NCBI RefSeq assembly: GCF_024198215.1
Contig: NZ_JAKCFA010000008.1
Span: forward strand, 248,001-312,000
DNA from: Myxococcus qinghaiensis
GTDB lineage: Bacteria; Myxococcota; Myxococcia; Myxococcales; Myxococcaceae
Direction: 5' to 3'
DNA: 64,000 bases
Below are positions 22,847-32,140 of the stretch, in pieces. The first letter of the stretch is position 1, and each line of letters begins with the position of its first letter. Made by a program: the position numbers and the translations under genes. The notes beneath the pieces were generated by a model. That model searched no databases. It was not told the origin of the DNA and worked only from the letters and a program-made list of their open reading frames with translations.

Positions 22847-24931
22847 CTACACGCGGAAGCGACGTACCTCGCCCCGGAGGATTTCGGCCTGTCGCTGGAG
22901 GTTGTCGATGGCCTCCTCGAGCTGCTTGACGGAGCGTGTCTGGTGCTCGGACACGCCCTTGATGGTCTCCACGGCCTTGAGCACCTGCTCGCTTCCCTTG
23001 GTCTGCTCCTTCTGGGCGCGGTTCAGGTGCGTCACCATCTCGTTGATGCTCTCGATGGACCGGGTGATCTGCTTGCTGCCGTGGGCCTGCTCCTGGCTGC
23101 TGCGCTGCACGTGGGCGGTGAGCGCCTTCATCTTCTCCGCGCTCTTCATGATCTGCTCGCCGCCCCGGGCCTGCTCGTTGGAGGCCTTCGAAATCTGCTG
23201 CACCGTCTCGCTGATGCGATGAATCGAGGCCGTCACCTGCTTGCTGCCCCGCGCCTGCTCCACGGTGGCGCGCGCAATCGCCTTCACCATCTGCGTGGAC
23301 TTCTCGGTGCTGTCGTTGATTTTTCGCAGCGCCCCTTCCGCCTCGCGGCCCAGGCGCACGCCCTCGTCCACGTTGCGCGCGCCCTGGTTCATCACCACCA
23401 CGGCGTTGCGGCTCTCCTCCTGGATGCTGCGGATGAGCTCGGCGATCTCCTTGGTGGAGGCGCCGGTGCGCTCGGCCAGGTCCTTGATTTCCTCGGCCAC
23501 GACGGCGAAGCCCTTGCCGTGGTCTCCGGCCTGCGCGGCGATGATGGCGGCGTTGAGGGCGAGCAGGTTGGTCTGCTCGGCCACGTCGTCGATGACGTTG
23601 AGGATGTTGCCAATCTCGGAGATGCGCCGGCCCAGGCTGTCGATGACGTCCGCCGTCGCGCGGCTGGTGTCCTTGATGCGGTCGATGCCGGTGAGCGTCT
23701 TGCTCAGCGCCTCCACGCCCGTCTTCGCGTCCTCGAAGACCTGCTCGGACAGGCGCGCCGTCTCCTTCGCGTTCGTCTCCACCTGACCGATGGCGGCGTC
23801 CATCTGGCTGATGGCCGAGGACGTCTCCTCCGTGGAGGCGGACAGCTCCTGGATGTTCTTGGCGACCTCCTTGATGGAGAACGTCATCTCCTCAATCGCG
23901 CTGGTGGTCTCCTCCACGCTGGCGGCCATCGCGGTGACGTTCTCCGCCACCTCGTCGTTGGTGGCGGCCATCTCCATGATGGAGGAGCTGCTCTCCTCCG
24001 CGCTCTGGTAGAGGACCTCCACGTTCTCGGCGATTCCGCGCAGCGAGGCCATCATCTCCACCATGGAGGAGGACGTCTCCTCCACGCGGGCCTGGACGGT
24101 GCTCGCGCCGGACGACACGGTGGTGCCGGTGCGGTGGATCTGCTCGATGACACCGGCCACCACGTCCGACACGCCGCGCACCCGGCCCAGCGTGTCGCGC
24201 CAGCTCTGGGCGATGCGGTTGAGCGCCTCCGCCAAAAGGCCCAGCTCGTCTCGCGAGCCCACGTCCACGCGGCCGGTGAGGTCCGCCTCCGCCAGCCTTC
24301 GCGCCATGGTCATCATCGCGTCCAGCGGGACGAGGATGAACGCGCGGGAGATGAAGAAGGCCACCACGAGGAAGAGCGTCAGGCCGATGCCGAACGCCAG
24401 CAGCACGACATGGCGCAGCGAGGTGACGACCTCGTCCAGGGACGAGAAGTTCACCGCCACCAGCACCTGGCCCGGGCCCTCGCGAAGCACCACCGGGCGG
24501 ACAATGGCCCGGTTGCCATTGTCGAAGATGGTGCCATCCAGCGGCGCGCCAGGGCTGCCCTCCAGCTTCTCCCGGAGGTTCTTCTGCAGCCACGACTCCG
24601 CGCCCGGCGGGTGGACGGCCTGCATCCGGCCATCCGCGCCGAGGACGGCGATGAGCGCGAAGTCATCGTCACCGCCGTGCAGCGTCTCCAACAGCGGCGG
24701 GAGCGTGGAGACGGACTGGTTCGCCAGATCTCGCGCGGCCTGGACCGCCCGGTCATCGCCGTGCTTCGTCAGGCGCGTCTCCAGGAAGTCCTCCACCCGG
24801 GCGGGGACGACGAAGAACAGCGTCCCCAGGATGAGGGCCAGCACCACGGCGAAGGAGCCGAGCAGGATGCTGCGCAGTCCGGGTTTCTTGAAGCGCGGAG
24901 CCAAGGCGAGGCACTGTAGGAATGGAAACAC
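22847..24931 (-). CDS. Methyl-accepting chemotaxis protein
   Basis: About 694 aa. A first membrane helix ([20 protein letters not shown], near residue 25), a ~150-residue periplasmic sensor, a second helix near residue 190 ([19 protein letters not shown]), a HAMP domain, and a long coiled-coil signalling domain with hairpin tip [12 protein letters not shown] near residue 450. At the tip the usual IEAARAGE reads IIAAQAGD. No CheR/CheB-tethering pentapeptide at the C-terminus (ends EVRRFRV). The start is uncertain: the frame runs on past the neighbour; GTG 24931 or TTG 24904 give a normal cytoplasmic N-terminus. No che genes are adjacent. Confidence 0.85.
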   Translation of the reverse strand: MFPFLQCLALAPRFKKPGLRSILLGSFAVVLALILGTLFFVVPARVEDFLETRLTKHGDDRAVQAARDLANQSVSTLPPLLETLHGGDDDFALIAVLGADGRMQAVHPPGAESWLQKNLREKLEGSPGAPLDGTIFDNGNRAIVRPVVLREGPGQVLVAVNFSSLDEVVTSLRHVVLLAFGIGLTLFLVVAFFISRAFILVPLDAMMTMARRLAEADLTGRVDVGSRDELGLLAEALNRIAQSWRDTLGRVRGVSDVVAGVIEQIHRTGTTVSSGASTVQARVEETSSSMVEMMASLRGIAENVEVLYQSAEESSSSIMEMAATNDEVAENVTAMAASVEETTSAIEEMTFSIKEVAKNIQELSASTEETSSAISQMDAAIGQVETNAKETARLSEQVFEDAKTGVEALSKTLTGIDRIKDTSRATADVIDSLGRRISEIGNILNVIDDVAEQTNLLALNAAIIAAQAGDHGKGFAVVAEEIKDLAERTGASTKEIAELIRSIQEESRNAVVVMNQGARNVDEGVRLGREAEGALRKINDSTEKSTQMVKAIARATVEQARGSKQVTASIHRISETVQQISKASNEQARGGEQIMKSAEKMKALTAHVQRSSQEQAHGSKQITRSIESINEMVTHLNRAQKEQTKGSEQVLKAVETIKGVSEHQTRSVKQLEEAIDNLQRQAEILRGEVRRFRV

Positions 24932-25025
24932 CGACAGGGCAAGGACCGGGGTGGAGCCCTCGTCCGCCCCTCCGCCCCGGCGGGAGCCTGACTTCCCCAC
25001 GTCAGGATGCGTAAGGTCATACCCG

Positions 25026-26054
25026 ATGAAGCCCACCCTGCTGTTGACCGACCCCCTCTTCCTCCAGCACGACCCGGGAGAGGGCCACCCGGAATCCCCC
25101 GCGCGCCTGCAGCGCATCCTCGGGGTGCTCGCGCGCGCGCCGGTGCGGGGCACGGTGATGGCGTCCCCCCGCTCGGCGACGGACGCGGAGCTGACGGCGG
25201 TGCACACCCCGGAGCTGCTCGCGCGCCTGCGGAAGCTCAGCGGGCACCAGGCCCAGATTGACGCGGACACCCACGTCTCCCCGGACAGCGTGGACGCGGC
25301 GCGGCTGGCCGCGGGCGCCTCGGTGCAGGCCGTGGAGGCCGTCATGGCGGGGCAGGCGCGCAACGCCTTCGCGCTGGTGCGCCCTCCCGGACACCATGCG
25401 GAGCCGGACCGCGCCATGGGTTTCTGCCTCTTGAACAACGCGGCCATCGCGGCGGAAGCCGGGCGTCGGCTGGGGGCCGAGCGCGTCCTCGTCCTCGACT
25501 GGGACGTGCACCACGGCAACGGCACGCAGGCGGCCTTCTGGGGGCGCCGCGACGTGATGTACCAGTCGGTGCACCAGTTCCCCTACTACCCGGGCACCGG
25601 CGCCACGCCCGAGGTGGGGCGGGGCGCGGGTGAGGGCTACACGGTGAACGTGGGCCTGCCGGGCGGCAACTCGGACGCTGACTACGGGATGCTCTTCGAG
25701 GAGCTGCTCCTGCCGGTGGCGGAGGCATACCGTCCCCAGCTGGTGCTGGTGTCGGCGGGCTTCGACCCGCATCAGCACGACCCCATCGGCGGCATGGACG
25801 TCACGGAGCGAGGCTTCGCCGCCATGTGCTCCGCGATGCGCGCGCTCGCCGAGCGCGTCTGTGACGGCAAGCTGGTGCTGCTGCTCGAAGGGGGCTACTC
25901 GCTGGAGGGCCTGTCCCAGTCCGTGCACGCCTGCATCGAGGTGCTCGCCGGCCGCACCGACAGCTTCCCCACCGGGGATGTCCACACGGACGCGAAGGAA
26001 GCGCTGGCCGCGAGCCGGCAGGTGATGAAGCAGTACTGGAGCGCGGTGTCGTAG
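25026..26054 (+). CDS. Histone deacetylase family (class II HDAC-like) deacetylase
   Basis: 342 aa zinc-dependent deacetylase of the arginase/deacetylase fold. [11 protein letters not shown] near residue 21, [20 protein letters not shown] with the catalytic His pair near 125, [12 protein letters not shown] with zinc-binding Asp/His near 160, and [11 protein letters not shown] with the second zinc Asp near 245 are all intact; [12 protein letters not shown] closes the site. Bacterial members act on acetylated small molecules (polyamines, acetoin pathway) or proteins. Divergent from the chemoreceptor, 94 bases apart, and followed by the alcohol dehydrogenase. Confidence 0.9.
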   Translation: MKPTLLLTDPLFLQHDPGEGHPESPARLQRILGVLARAPVRGTVMASPRSATDAELTAVHTPELLARLRKLSGHQAQIDADTHVSPDSVDAARLAAGASVQAVEAVMAGQARNAFALVRPPGHHAEPDRAMGFCLLNNAAIAAEAGRRLGAERVLVLDWDVHHGNGTQAAFWGRRDVMYQSVHQFPYYPGTGATPEVGRGAGEGYTVNVGLPGGNSDADYGMLFEELLLPVAEAYRPQLVLVSAGFDPHQHDPIGGMDVTERGFAAMCSAMRALAERVCDGKLVLLLEGGYSLEGLSQSVHACIEVLAGRTDSFPTGDVHTDAKEALAASRQVMKQYWSAVS

Positions 26055-26213
26055 TCCCGGCCCCCCGAGGACATCCCTCCAGGCCTTGGAGCATGCAGCC
26101 GCCGCTCCGTCAGTCATGCCAGGGAACATCCCGGCAGGCGCGTTTGCAGGAGAAGGACGGGGTCCCGAAGTTGGCTGGGAGTCGCATTCCAGATGCGTGG
26201 CCACGGAGGGGAG

Positions 26214-27269
26214 ATGCGGGCAACCGTCTTTCGAGGGAGCCAGCGGTTCGGGCTGGAAGAGGTGGAGAAGCCACGCGCGGGCGTCGGAGAAGCCATCGTC
26301 CGGGTCACCCTGACGACGATTTGTGGAACCGACCTGCACATCATCCGGGGTGAGTACCCGGTGAAGCCGGGTCTCACCATCGGCCACGAACTGGTGGGCG
26401 TCATCGACGAGTTGGGCCCGGGCGTCGAGGGCTACCAGCCAGGGGACCGCGTCCTCGTGGGTGCAATCACGCCGTGCGGCCAGTGCCATGCATGCCTGTC
26501 CGGTCACCTGTCCCAATGCGGACACGGCTCGGGGTACGAGGCGATGGGAGGCTGGCGTCTGGGCAATACCCTGCCCGGCGCGCAGGCCGAGTACGTCAGG
26601 ATTCCCTTCGCGCAGGCCAACCTCGCGCCGGTGCCCGCGGGGCTTTCGGACGAGCAGGTGCTGCTGCTGGCGGACATCGCCTCCACGGGATTCAGCGGCG
26701 CTGAGTCGGGCGGGGTGCGAATCGGCGACGCGGTGGTCGTCCTCGCCCAGGGGCCCATCGGGTTGTGCGCATCCCTGGGGGCCCGGTTGATGGGCGCCGC
26801 GCTGGTCATCGGCGTCGACGGGGATGAGTCCCGGCTGGCCTTCGCCCGAAAGATGGGCGTGGACGTGGTGCTCGACCATCGAAACCAGGACGTGGCGGCC
26901 GAAGTGAGGCGGTTGACTGGCGGCGGGGCTGACGTGGCCATCGAGGCCCTGGGGACCCAGCCGACATTCGAGACGGCCCTGCGCTCACTGCGTCCGGGCG
27001 GCACGCTCTCCAGCCTGGGCGTCTACTCCGGCAAGCTTCAACTGCCCTACGACGCATTCGCCGCGGGACTCGGAGACCACCGCATCGTCACCACGCTCTG
27101 CCCGGGAGGCAAGGAGCGCATGCGGCGGTTGATGGCCATCATCCAGGCGGGGCGGGTGGACCTCACGCCGCTGCTCACGCACCGCTTCGCGCTGAAGGAC
27201 ATCCGCGACGCGTACGAACTCTTCGGCCAGCGCGCGGACGGCGTCATCAAGGTCGCCATCCGCCCGTGA
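26214..27269 (+). CDS. Zinc-dependent alcohol dehydrogenase (MDR family)
   Basis: 351 aa. Catalytic zinc ligands CGTDLH and GHE (near residues 38 and 60), structural zinc Cys cluster in CGQCHACLSGHLSQC (near 92-106), and a Rossmann domain with VLAQGPIGLCAS near 175. Probably oxidises a secondary or primary alcohol, or reduces an aldehyde, with NAD(P). ATG 26214 is supported by GGAGG five bases upstream; an in-frame start at 26193 is weaker. First gene of the plus-strand run leading into the TreT-like and PEP synthase genes, 37 bases before the former. Confidence 0.88.
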   Translation: MRATVFRGSQRFGLEEVEKPRAGVGEAIVRVTLTTICGTDLHIIRGEYPVKPGLTIGHELVGVIDELGPGVEGYQPGDRVLVGAITPCGQCHACLSGHLSQCGHGSGYEAMGGWRLGNTLPGAQAEYVRIPFAQANLAPVPAGLSDEQVLLLADIASTGFSGAESGGVRIGDAVVVLAQGPIGLCASLGARLMGAALVIGVDGDESRLAFARKMGVDVVLDHRNQDVAAEVRRLTGGGADVAIEALGTQPTFETALRSLRPGGTLSSLGVYSGKLQLPYDAFAAGLGDHRIVTTLCPGGKERMRRLMAIIQAGRVDLTPLLTHRFALKDIRDAYELFGQRADGVIKVAIRP

Positions 27270-27306
27270 GGGCCAGGGCCCACCAGGAGCGCCCGCCAGA
27301 GGCCCG

Positions 27307-28743
27307 ATGCTCAAGCCCTTCGAGGTGCACATCCAGGCCGAACCGCTGACGCGCTTCGAGCACGAGCTGGACGCGGCCAGTTGGAGCGGGTTCCAGGGCC
27401 AGGCCGCTCGCGCCCGGACCCTCATGGCCGGCCGCACCTTCTGGAACATCAGCTCCACCGCGAGGGGCGGCGGCGTGGCGGAGATGCTCCACCGGATGGT
27501 CGCCTACGCGCGCGGAGCGGGCGTGGACGCCCGCTGGCTGGTGCTGACCGGCACGCCCGCCTTCTTCCACATCACCAAGCGGCTCCATCACGCCCTGCAT
27601 GGTTCGCGCGGAGACGGCTCCCCGCTGGGGCAGGCCGAGCACGCGCTCTATGACGAGGTGCTCCGGGACAACGCGGAGGAGCTGCTCGTCCTCGTGCAGC
27701 CGGGGGACGTGGTCCTGCTGCACGACCCGCAGACCGCGGGGCTGGCGCCCGCGTTGGCCGCGGCGGGCGCTCGCGTGGCCTGGCGCTGTCACGTCGGCCG
27801 GGATACCCCCAACGCGGAGGTGGTGCGAGCGTGGGAGTTCCTCGCGCCGGGGCTTGCCGCCGCCCGGCTCACCCTCTTCACCCGAGCCGCCTATGTGCCG
27901 CCCCAGTGCGCGGACCGGGCGCTCGTCATCCAGCCCTCCATCGACATCTTCGCGGTGAAGAACCAGCCCATGACGCCCGCGGTCGCGCGCGCCATCCTCG
28001 CCAGCATCGGCCTGCTGCGCGGAGCCGCCGGCGCGCCCGAGCCCGTCTTCACCCGCGCGGACGGGCTGACGGGGCGTGTGTCGCGAGGCGCGGACATCAT
28101 GCAGTCGGGCGCCGAGCCCGACCCTGAAGTGCCCCTGGTGGCGCAGGTCTCCCGGTGGGACCCCTTGAAGGACCCAGCGGGCGTGCTGCGGGGGTTCGCG
28201 ATCCTGCTGCGGCAGTCCCCCCATCTGCGCGCGGAGCTGGTGCTCGCCGGGCCCGCCGTCACCTCCGTGGCGGACGACCCGGATGCGGCGGCCACGTTCC
28301 AGGACGTCCTCGACCTGTGGCGACAACAGTCCCACTTCGTGCGCCAGCACATCCACCTGGCCTGCCTGCCCATGGCGGACCTCGAGGAGAACGCCGCCAT
28401 GGTCAACGCGCTCCAGCGCCACGCGGCCGTGGTGACACAGAAGAGCCTCCAGGAGGGCTTCGGGCTCACCCTCACGGAGGCCATGTGGAAGGCGCGCCCC
28501 GTGGTGGCGAGCGCGGTGGGCGGGCTTCAGGACCAGGTGGTCCACGGACAGAACGGCCTGCTCGTGCGCGACCCCGGGGACCCGACGGAGTTCGCGGGCG
28601 CGGTGCGCTCGCTCCTGGAGGCCCCGGAGCAGGCCGCCCTCCTGGGCCGCCGCGCCCACGAGGACGTCCGTGCCCACTTCACCGCCACCCGGCACCTCGC
28701 TGACTTCGTGCGCCTCATCGAGCGCTTGGATGCACCCGGCTGA
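27307..28743 (+). CDS. treT: Trehalose glycosyltransferring synthase-like GT4 glycosyltransferase
   Basis: 478 aa. N-terminal GRTFWNISSTARGGGVAEML (nucleotide-sugar acceptor side), VWRCHVG-type segment (here AWRCHVGRD near 160), and the C-terminal EX7E motif KSLQEGFGLTLTEAMWKARP near 380 followed by ASAVGG. This combination is typical of TreT, which joins NDP-glucose and glucose to trehalose. Trehalose would act as stress protectant, fitting the neighbouring stress-type genes. Starts 37 bases after the alcohol dehydrogenase, so likely cotranscribed. Confidence 0.78.
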   Translation: MLKPFEVHIQAEPLTRFEHELDAASWSGFQGQAARARTLMAGRTFWNISSTARGGGVAEMLHRMVAYARGAGVDARWLVLTGTPAFFHITKRLHHALHGSRGDGSPLGQAEHALYDEVLRDNAEELLVLVQPGDVVLLHDPQTAGLAPALAAAGARVAWRCHVGRDTPNAEVVRAWEFLAPGLAAARLTLFTRAAYVPPQCADRALVIQPSIDIFAVKNQPMTPAVARAILASIGLLRGAAGAPEPVFTRADGLTGRVSRGADIMQSGAEPDPEVPLVAQVSRWDPLKDPAGVLRGFAILLRQSPHLRAELVLAGPAVTSVADDPDAAATFQDVLDLWRQQSHFVRQHIHLACLPMADLEENAAMVNALQRHAAVVTQKSLQEGFGLTLTEAMWKARPVVASAVGGLQDQVVHGQNGLLVRDPGDPTEFAGAVRSLLEAPEQAALLGRRAHEDVRAHFTATRHLADFVRLIERLDAPG

Positions 28744-29004
28744 GGCGTCGCCCGAGGCGAAGAGGCAGAAGACGCCGCGGGTCGCCTCCTCGGACGCCCG
28801 GTGGAGCACGGGGATGGCGGCCCCGGGCACGACCGCGCCGTTGGCGGACCTGGACGCGTGGCCCTTGGCCCCTGGCCCGCGTGCCCCTGATGGAGGCAGG
28901 CCCCATCTTTCTCGAGGCGTGTCAGGACGGGCGCGCCGGATGCCCCTCGGCGTCCAACTGGCCCTGGGCGCGTTGCACTCCCCACCGTCCTGGGAGCCCG
29001 AGAC

Positions 29005-31335
29005 ATGGACGTTTCACCTGAAAGCAAGCAGCCCCCGCGGGCCCCGGTGCCCGATGCCGCGGAGGAGTTCCTCCTGTGGTTCGAAGCCCTGTCGCGAGAG
29101 GACGTCGCCGTGGCCGGTGGCAAGGGCGCCAATCTGGGCGAGCTGACACGCGCCGGCCTCCCCGTGCCCCCGGGCTTCGTGGTCACCGCCGCCGCGTTCC
29201 AGGAGGCCATGGCACCCGTGCGCCCCCGGCTCCGCGAGCTCTGGCGACGCGTGGACCCGGACGACCCGGAGTCGCTGGCCACCATCACCGAGGCCCTGCG
29301 AGGCGTGGTGCGCCAGGCGACCATCCCGGAGCACCTTCGCACCGCCCTGGTCACCGCCTATCACCGGCTGGGCGAAAACAAGGCCGTGGCCGTGCGCTCC
29401 TCGGCCACCTCCGAGGACACCGCCTCCACCTCCTTCGCGGGCATGCACGAGACGTACACCAACGTGGTGGGTGACGAGGCGCTGCTCGACAGGCTGCGGG
29501 CGTGCTGGGCCTCGGCCTACGGGCAGCGCGTGGTGGCCTACCGCAAGGCGCAGGGCCTCACCGAGGAGCCGGCCATCGCCGTGGTCGTCCAGGCCATGGT
29601 GGACTCGGCGCGCGCGGGGGTCATGTTCACCGCGGACCCCTCCACCGGGGACACCGGCCGCATCATCATCGAGGCCGCGTTCGGCCTGGGCGAGGCGGTG
29701 GTGAGCGGCCAGGTGGAGCCCGACACGTACGTGGTGACCAAGCAGGGGCCGCGCGTGCAGGAGGCGCGCGTGGGGGAGAAGGCCTTCCGCCTCGTGCGCG
29801 ACGGGGTGGGCCACGAGCGGCGCGAAACCCTGCCCCCCGGCCAGGCCCACCAGCGCGTGCTCAAGGACGTGGAGGTGCTGGAGCTCGCGCGCCTGGGCCT
29901 GCGCGTGGAGCGACACTACGACGCGCCTCAGGACATCGAGTGGGCCGAAGAGGGGGGCAGGCTCTACCTCGTCCAGTCGCGTCCGGTGACGACGCTGGAC
30001 ATGGCTTCGGACAGGCAGCGCCGGGACAGCCAGCCGGCCAGGGTCCTGGTGTCCGGGCTGGGCGCGGCGACGGGCGTCGCGACGGGCCGCGTGCGCGTGC
30101 TGCGCGAGCCCGGGGAGGGCCAGCGGCTCCAGCCGGGCGAGGTCCTGGTGGCGCCGATGACGTCCCCGGACTGGGTGCCCACCATGCGACGCGCGGCCGC
30201 GGTCGTCACCGACAGTGGAGGAATGACGTGCCACGCGGCGATTGTCAGCCGCGAGCTGCGCAGGCCCTGCGTGGTGGGCACGCGCACCGCCACCCGCGTC
30301 CTGCGCGACGGAGAGGAGGTGACGGTGGATGGCTCCACGGGCGCGATTCTCGAAGGCCGGCCTCCCGTGGAGGCTCCCCCGGTGGAAGTCCAGGGGGACG
30401 TGACGGCGGCGAGGGTCGCCGCGGAGCCGGAGCCTCTCGCCACGCGCCTCTACGTCAACCTCGCGCTGCCAGCGCAGGCGCGCGAAGCAGCGGCGCTCCC
30501 GGTGGACGGCGTGGGCCTGCTGCGCGCGGAGTTCATGCTCACCGAGGCCCTGGGCGGCGTGCACCCGCGCAAGCTCATCGCCGATGGCCGGAGCCGCGAG
30601 TTCGTCGAGCGGATGTCCGAGTCGCTGCTCGCGATAACAGGCGCCTTTCGCGGCCGCCCCGTCGTGTACCGCACGACGGACTTCCGGACGAACGAGTTCC
30701 GGGGGCTGGAGGGCGGCGCTGACTTCGAGGCCACCGAGGCCAACCCGATGATTGGCCTGCGGGGATGCTACCGGTACATCCGCGACCCCAAGGTCTTCCA
30801 GTTGGAGCTGGAGGTGCTCGCGCGCGTCCGTGAGCAGACCCCCAACCTGCACGTGATGATTCCCTTCGTCCGCACCAGGTGGGAGCTGGAGGCGTGCCTG
30901 GAGCTGCTCGACGCAAGTCCCCTGGGCCGCCAGCGAGGGCTGGAGCGCTGGGTGATGGCGGAGGTGCCCTCGGTCGTCTACCGGATTGCCGAGTACGCGA
31001 AGCTGGGCATCACCGGCGTGTCCATCGGCTCCAACGACTTGACGCAGCTGATGCTGGGGGTGGACCGGGATTCGGAGCTGTGCGCGGAGCTCTTCGACGA
31101 GTCCGACGCGGCGGTGATGGACACCATCGTCCGCATCATCCGGGCCTGCCACGAGGCGGGCATCACCTCGTCCCTCTGCGGCCAGGCGCCCTCCAACCGT
31201 CCCGAATTCGCCGAGCAACTGGTGCGCGCGGGAATCACCTCCATTTCGGTGACGCCAGGGGCCGCGGCGGCGGCACGGAGGGTCATCGCGGCGGCGGAGC
31301 GGCGACTCTTGCTGGAGTCCGCGCGGGCGCGGTGA
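29005..31335 (+). CDS. ppsA: Phosphoenolpyruvate synthase
   Basis: 776 aa, the usual size. ATP-grasp N-terminal domain ([20 protein letters not shown] near 38, [20 protein letters not shown] near 130), a swivelling phosphohistidine domain with the catalytic His in [14 protein letters not shown] near 410, and a C-terminal PEP/pyruvate TIM barrel ending in the [10 protein letters not shown] loop with catalytic Cys. Converts pyruvate, ATP and water to PEP for gluconeogenesis. GGGAG lies 8 bases before the ATG. The 261-base gap upstream shows no gene I can support. Adjacent stress genes suggest use under energy or oxygen limitation. Confidence 0.93.
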   Translation: MDVSPESKQPPRAPVPDAAEEFLLWFEALSREDVAVAGGKGANLGELTRAGLPVPPGFVVTAAAFQEAMAPVRPRLRELWRRVDPDDPESLATITEALRGVVRQATIPEHLRTALVTAYHRLGENKAVAVRSSATSEDTASTSFAGMHETYTNVVGDEALLDRLRACWASAYGQRVVAYRKAQGLTEEPAIAVVVQAMVDSARAGVMFTADPSTGDTGRIIIEAAFGLGEAVVSGQVEPDTYVVTKQGPRVQEARVGEKAFRLVRDGVGHERRETLPPGQAHQRVLKDVEVLELARLGLRVERHYDAPQDIEWAEEGGRLYLVQSRPVTTLDMASDRQRRDSQPARVLVSGLGAATGVATGRVRVLREPGEGQRLQPGEVLVAPMTSPDWVPTMRRAAAVVTDSGGMTCHAAIVSRELRRPCVVGTRTATRVLRDGEEVTVDGSTGAILEGRPPVEAPPVEVQGDVTAARVAAEPEPLATRLYVNLALPAQAREAAALPVDGVGLLRAEFMLTEALGGVHPRKLIADGRSREFVERMSESLLAITGAFRGRPVVYRTTDFRTNEFRGLEGGADFEATEANPMIGLRGCYRYIRDPKVFQLELEVLARVREQTPNLHVMIPFVRTRWELEACLELLDASPLGRQRGLERWVMAEVPSVVYRIAEYAKLGITGVSIGSNDLTQLMLGVDRDSELCAELFDESDAAVMDTIVRIIRACHEAGITSSLCGQAPSNRPEFAEQLVRAGITSISVTPGAAAAARRVIAAAERRLLLESARAR

Positions 31336-31351
31336 TGGCACGCCGCCCGCG
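31322..31351. terminator. Hairpin between ppsA and the ATPase remnant
   Basis: CGCGGGCG (31322-31329) and CGCCCGCG (31344-31351) form an 8-bp perfect stem spanning the ppsA stop codon. It lies between convergent units and may serve both strands; no T-run. Confidence 0.4.
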
Positions 31352-31362
31352 GGCGCGCGCGC

Positions 31363-32140
31363 TCAGGCGACGTGGCGCGAGAAGACGCGGTTGAGCCACA
31401 CGGCGCTGGCGGAGCCGCTGATGACCGCGGTCCCGGCGAAGACCCCGTTCGTGGCCTCGGACATGCGCGCTCCCGAGGGGAGCTCCCCGGGCTGCTTCTC
31501 CACGGGATAGGGCTCCCCCGTGAGCATCGCCTGATTGACGTGGAAGTCCTTCGACGCCAACAGCCGCGCGTCCGCAGGCACGCTGTTGCCCGCGCACAGG
31601 AGCACGACGTCTCCGGGGACGAGCTCCGACACGGGCACCTCCCACGTGCGCCCATCGCGCAGGACGCGGGCCCGCAGCGCCCCCCGCTCGGAGCCTCTCG
31701 GCGGCCCGGCCAGCCGGTCGCTCCTGCACGAAGTCGAGCGTCACGCTCGACAGCACGATGACCGCGATGATGGCCGAGCTCGTCACGTCGTGGATGAACG
31801 CGGACACACCGCTGGAGACCAGCAGCACGAGCACCAGCGGATTGCGGAAACGCGCGGCGAACTCCACCCAGGGCGCTCGTCGCCGCTCCTGCGAGAGCGT
31901 ATCGGGGCCCAGGCGCACCAGACGGCTTTGGGCCTCGGTGACGGACAGCCCCGTCAGCGAGCCCTGCAGGCGCGTGAGCAACACCGCGAGCGGAACCGTC
32001 CAGGCCGGGGGAAGTTCCCCCCTTCGGCCACACGCGAGGCGGCACGCCGTCCGCCGTGCCTCATGAAGCAGCGCTTCGTGGAGGCCTGTACGCCTCGCGC
32101 TCCGGAATGAGCGTCGACGGGCCCATTGCGCGCCCCTCAC
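31363..32140 (-). pseudogene. Truncated, frameshifted cation P-type ATPase (Mg/Ca type) remnant
   Basis: Only the N-terminal third of a P-type ATPase remains. From about 32011 the frame reads a cation-ATPase N-terminal domain (GLSVTEAQSRLVRLGPDTLS) and the first membrane pair (NPLVLVLLVSSGVSAFIHD). The actuator domain (VPVSELVPGDVVLLCAGNSV, NQAMLTGEPYPVEKQ) continues in a different frame, so a frameshift lies near the C-run at 31680-31685. The sequence then departs from the family and stops at 31363; the phosphorylation DKTG motif and the rest are absent. A GTG at 32140 overlaps the stop of the upstream ATPase gene, indicating it was once the second gene of that operon. Not functional as a pump. 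Confidence 0.82.

Noticed and set aside
26133..26147. Possible sigma54 promoter (GG...TTTGC) before the alcohol dehydrogenase
   Set aside because: The GG and GC elements are 11 bases apart, while sigma54 sites require 10, and the flanking consensus is poor.
28940..28970. TGG...TTGCA resemblance to a sigma54 site before ppsA
   Set aside because: The GG to GC distance is 13 bases; not compatible.
29014..31341. A ~775-codon frame antisense to ppsA
   Set aside because: Low-complexity His/Arg/Gly-rich shadow; ppsA motifs are unambiguous on the plus strand.
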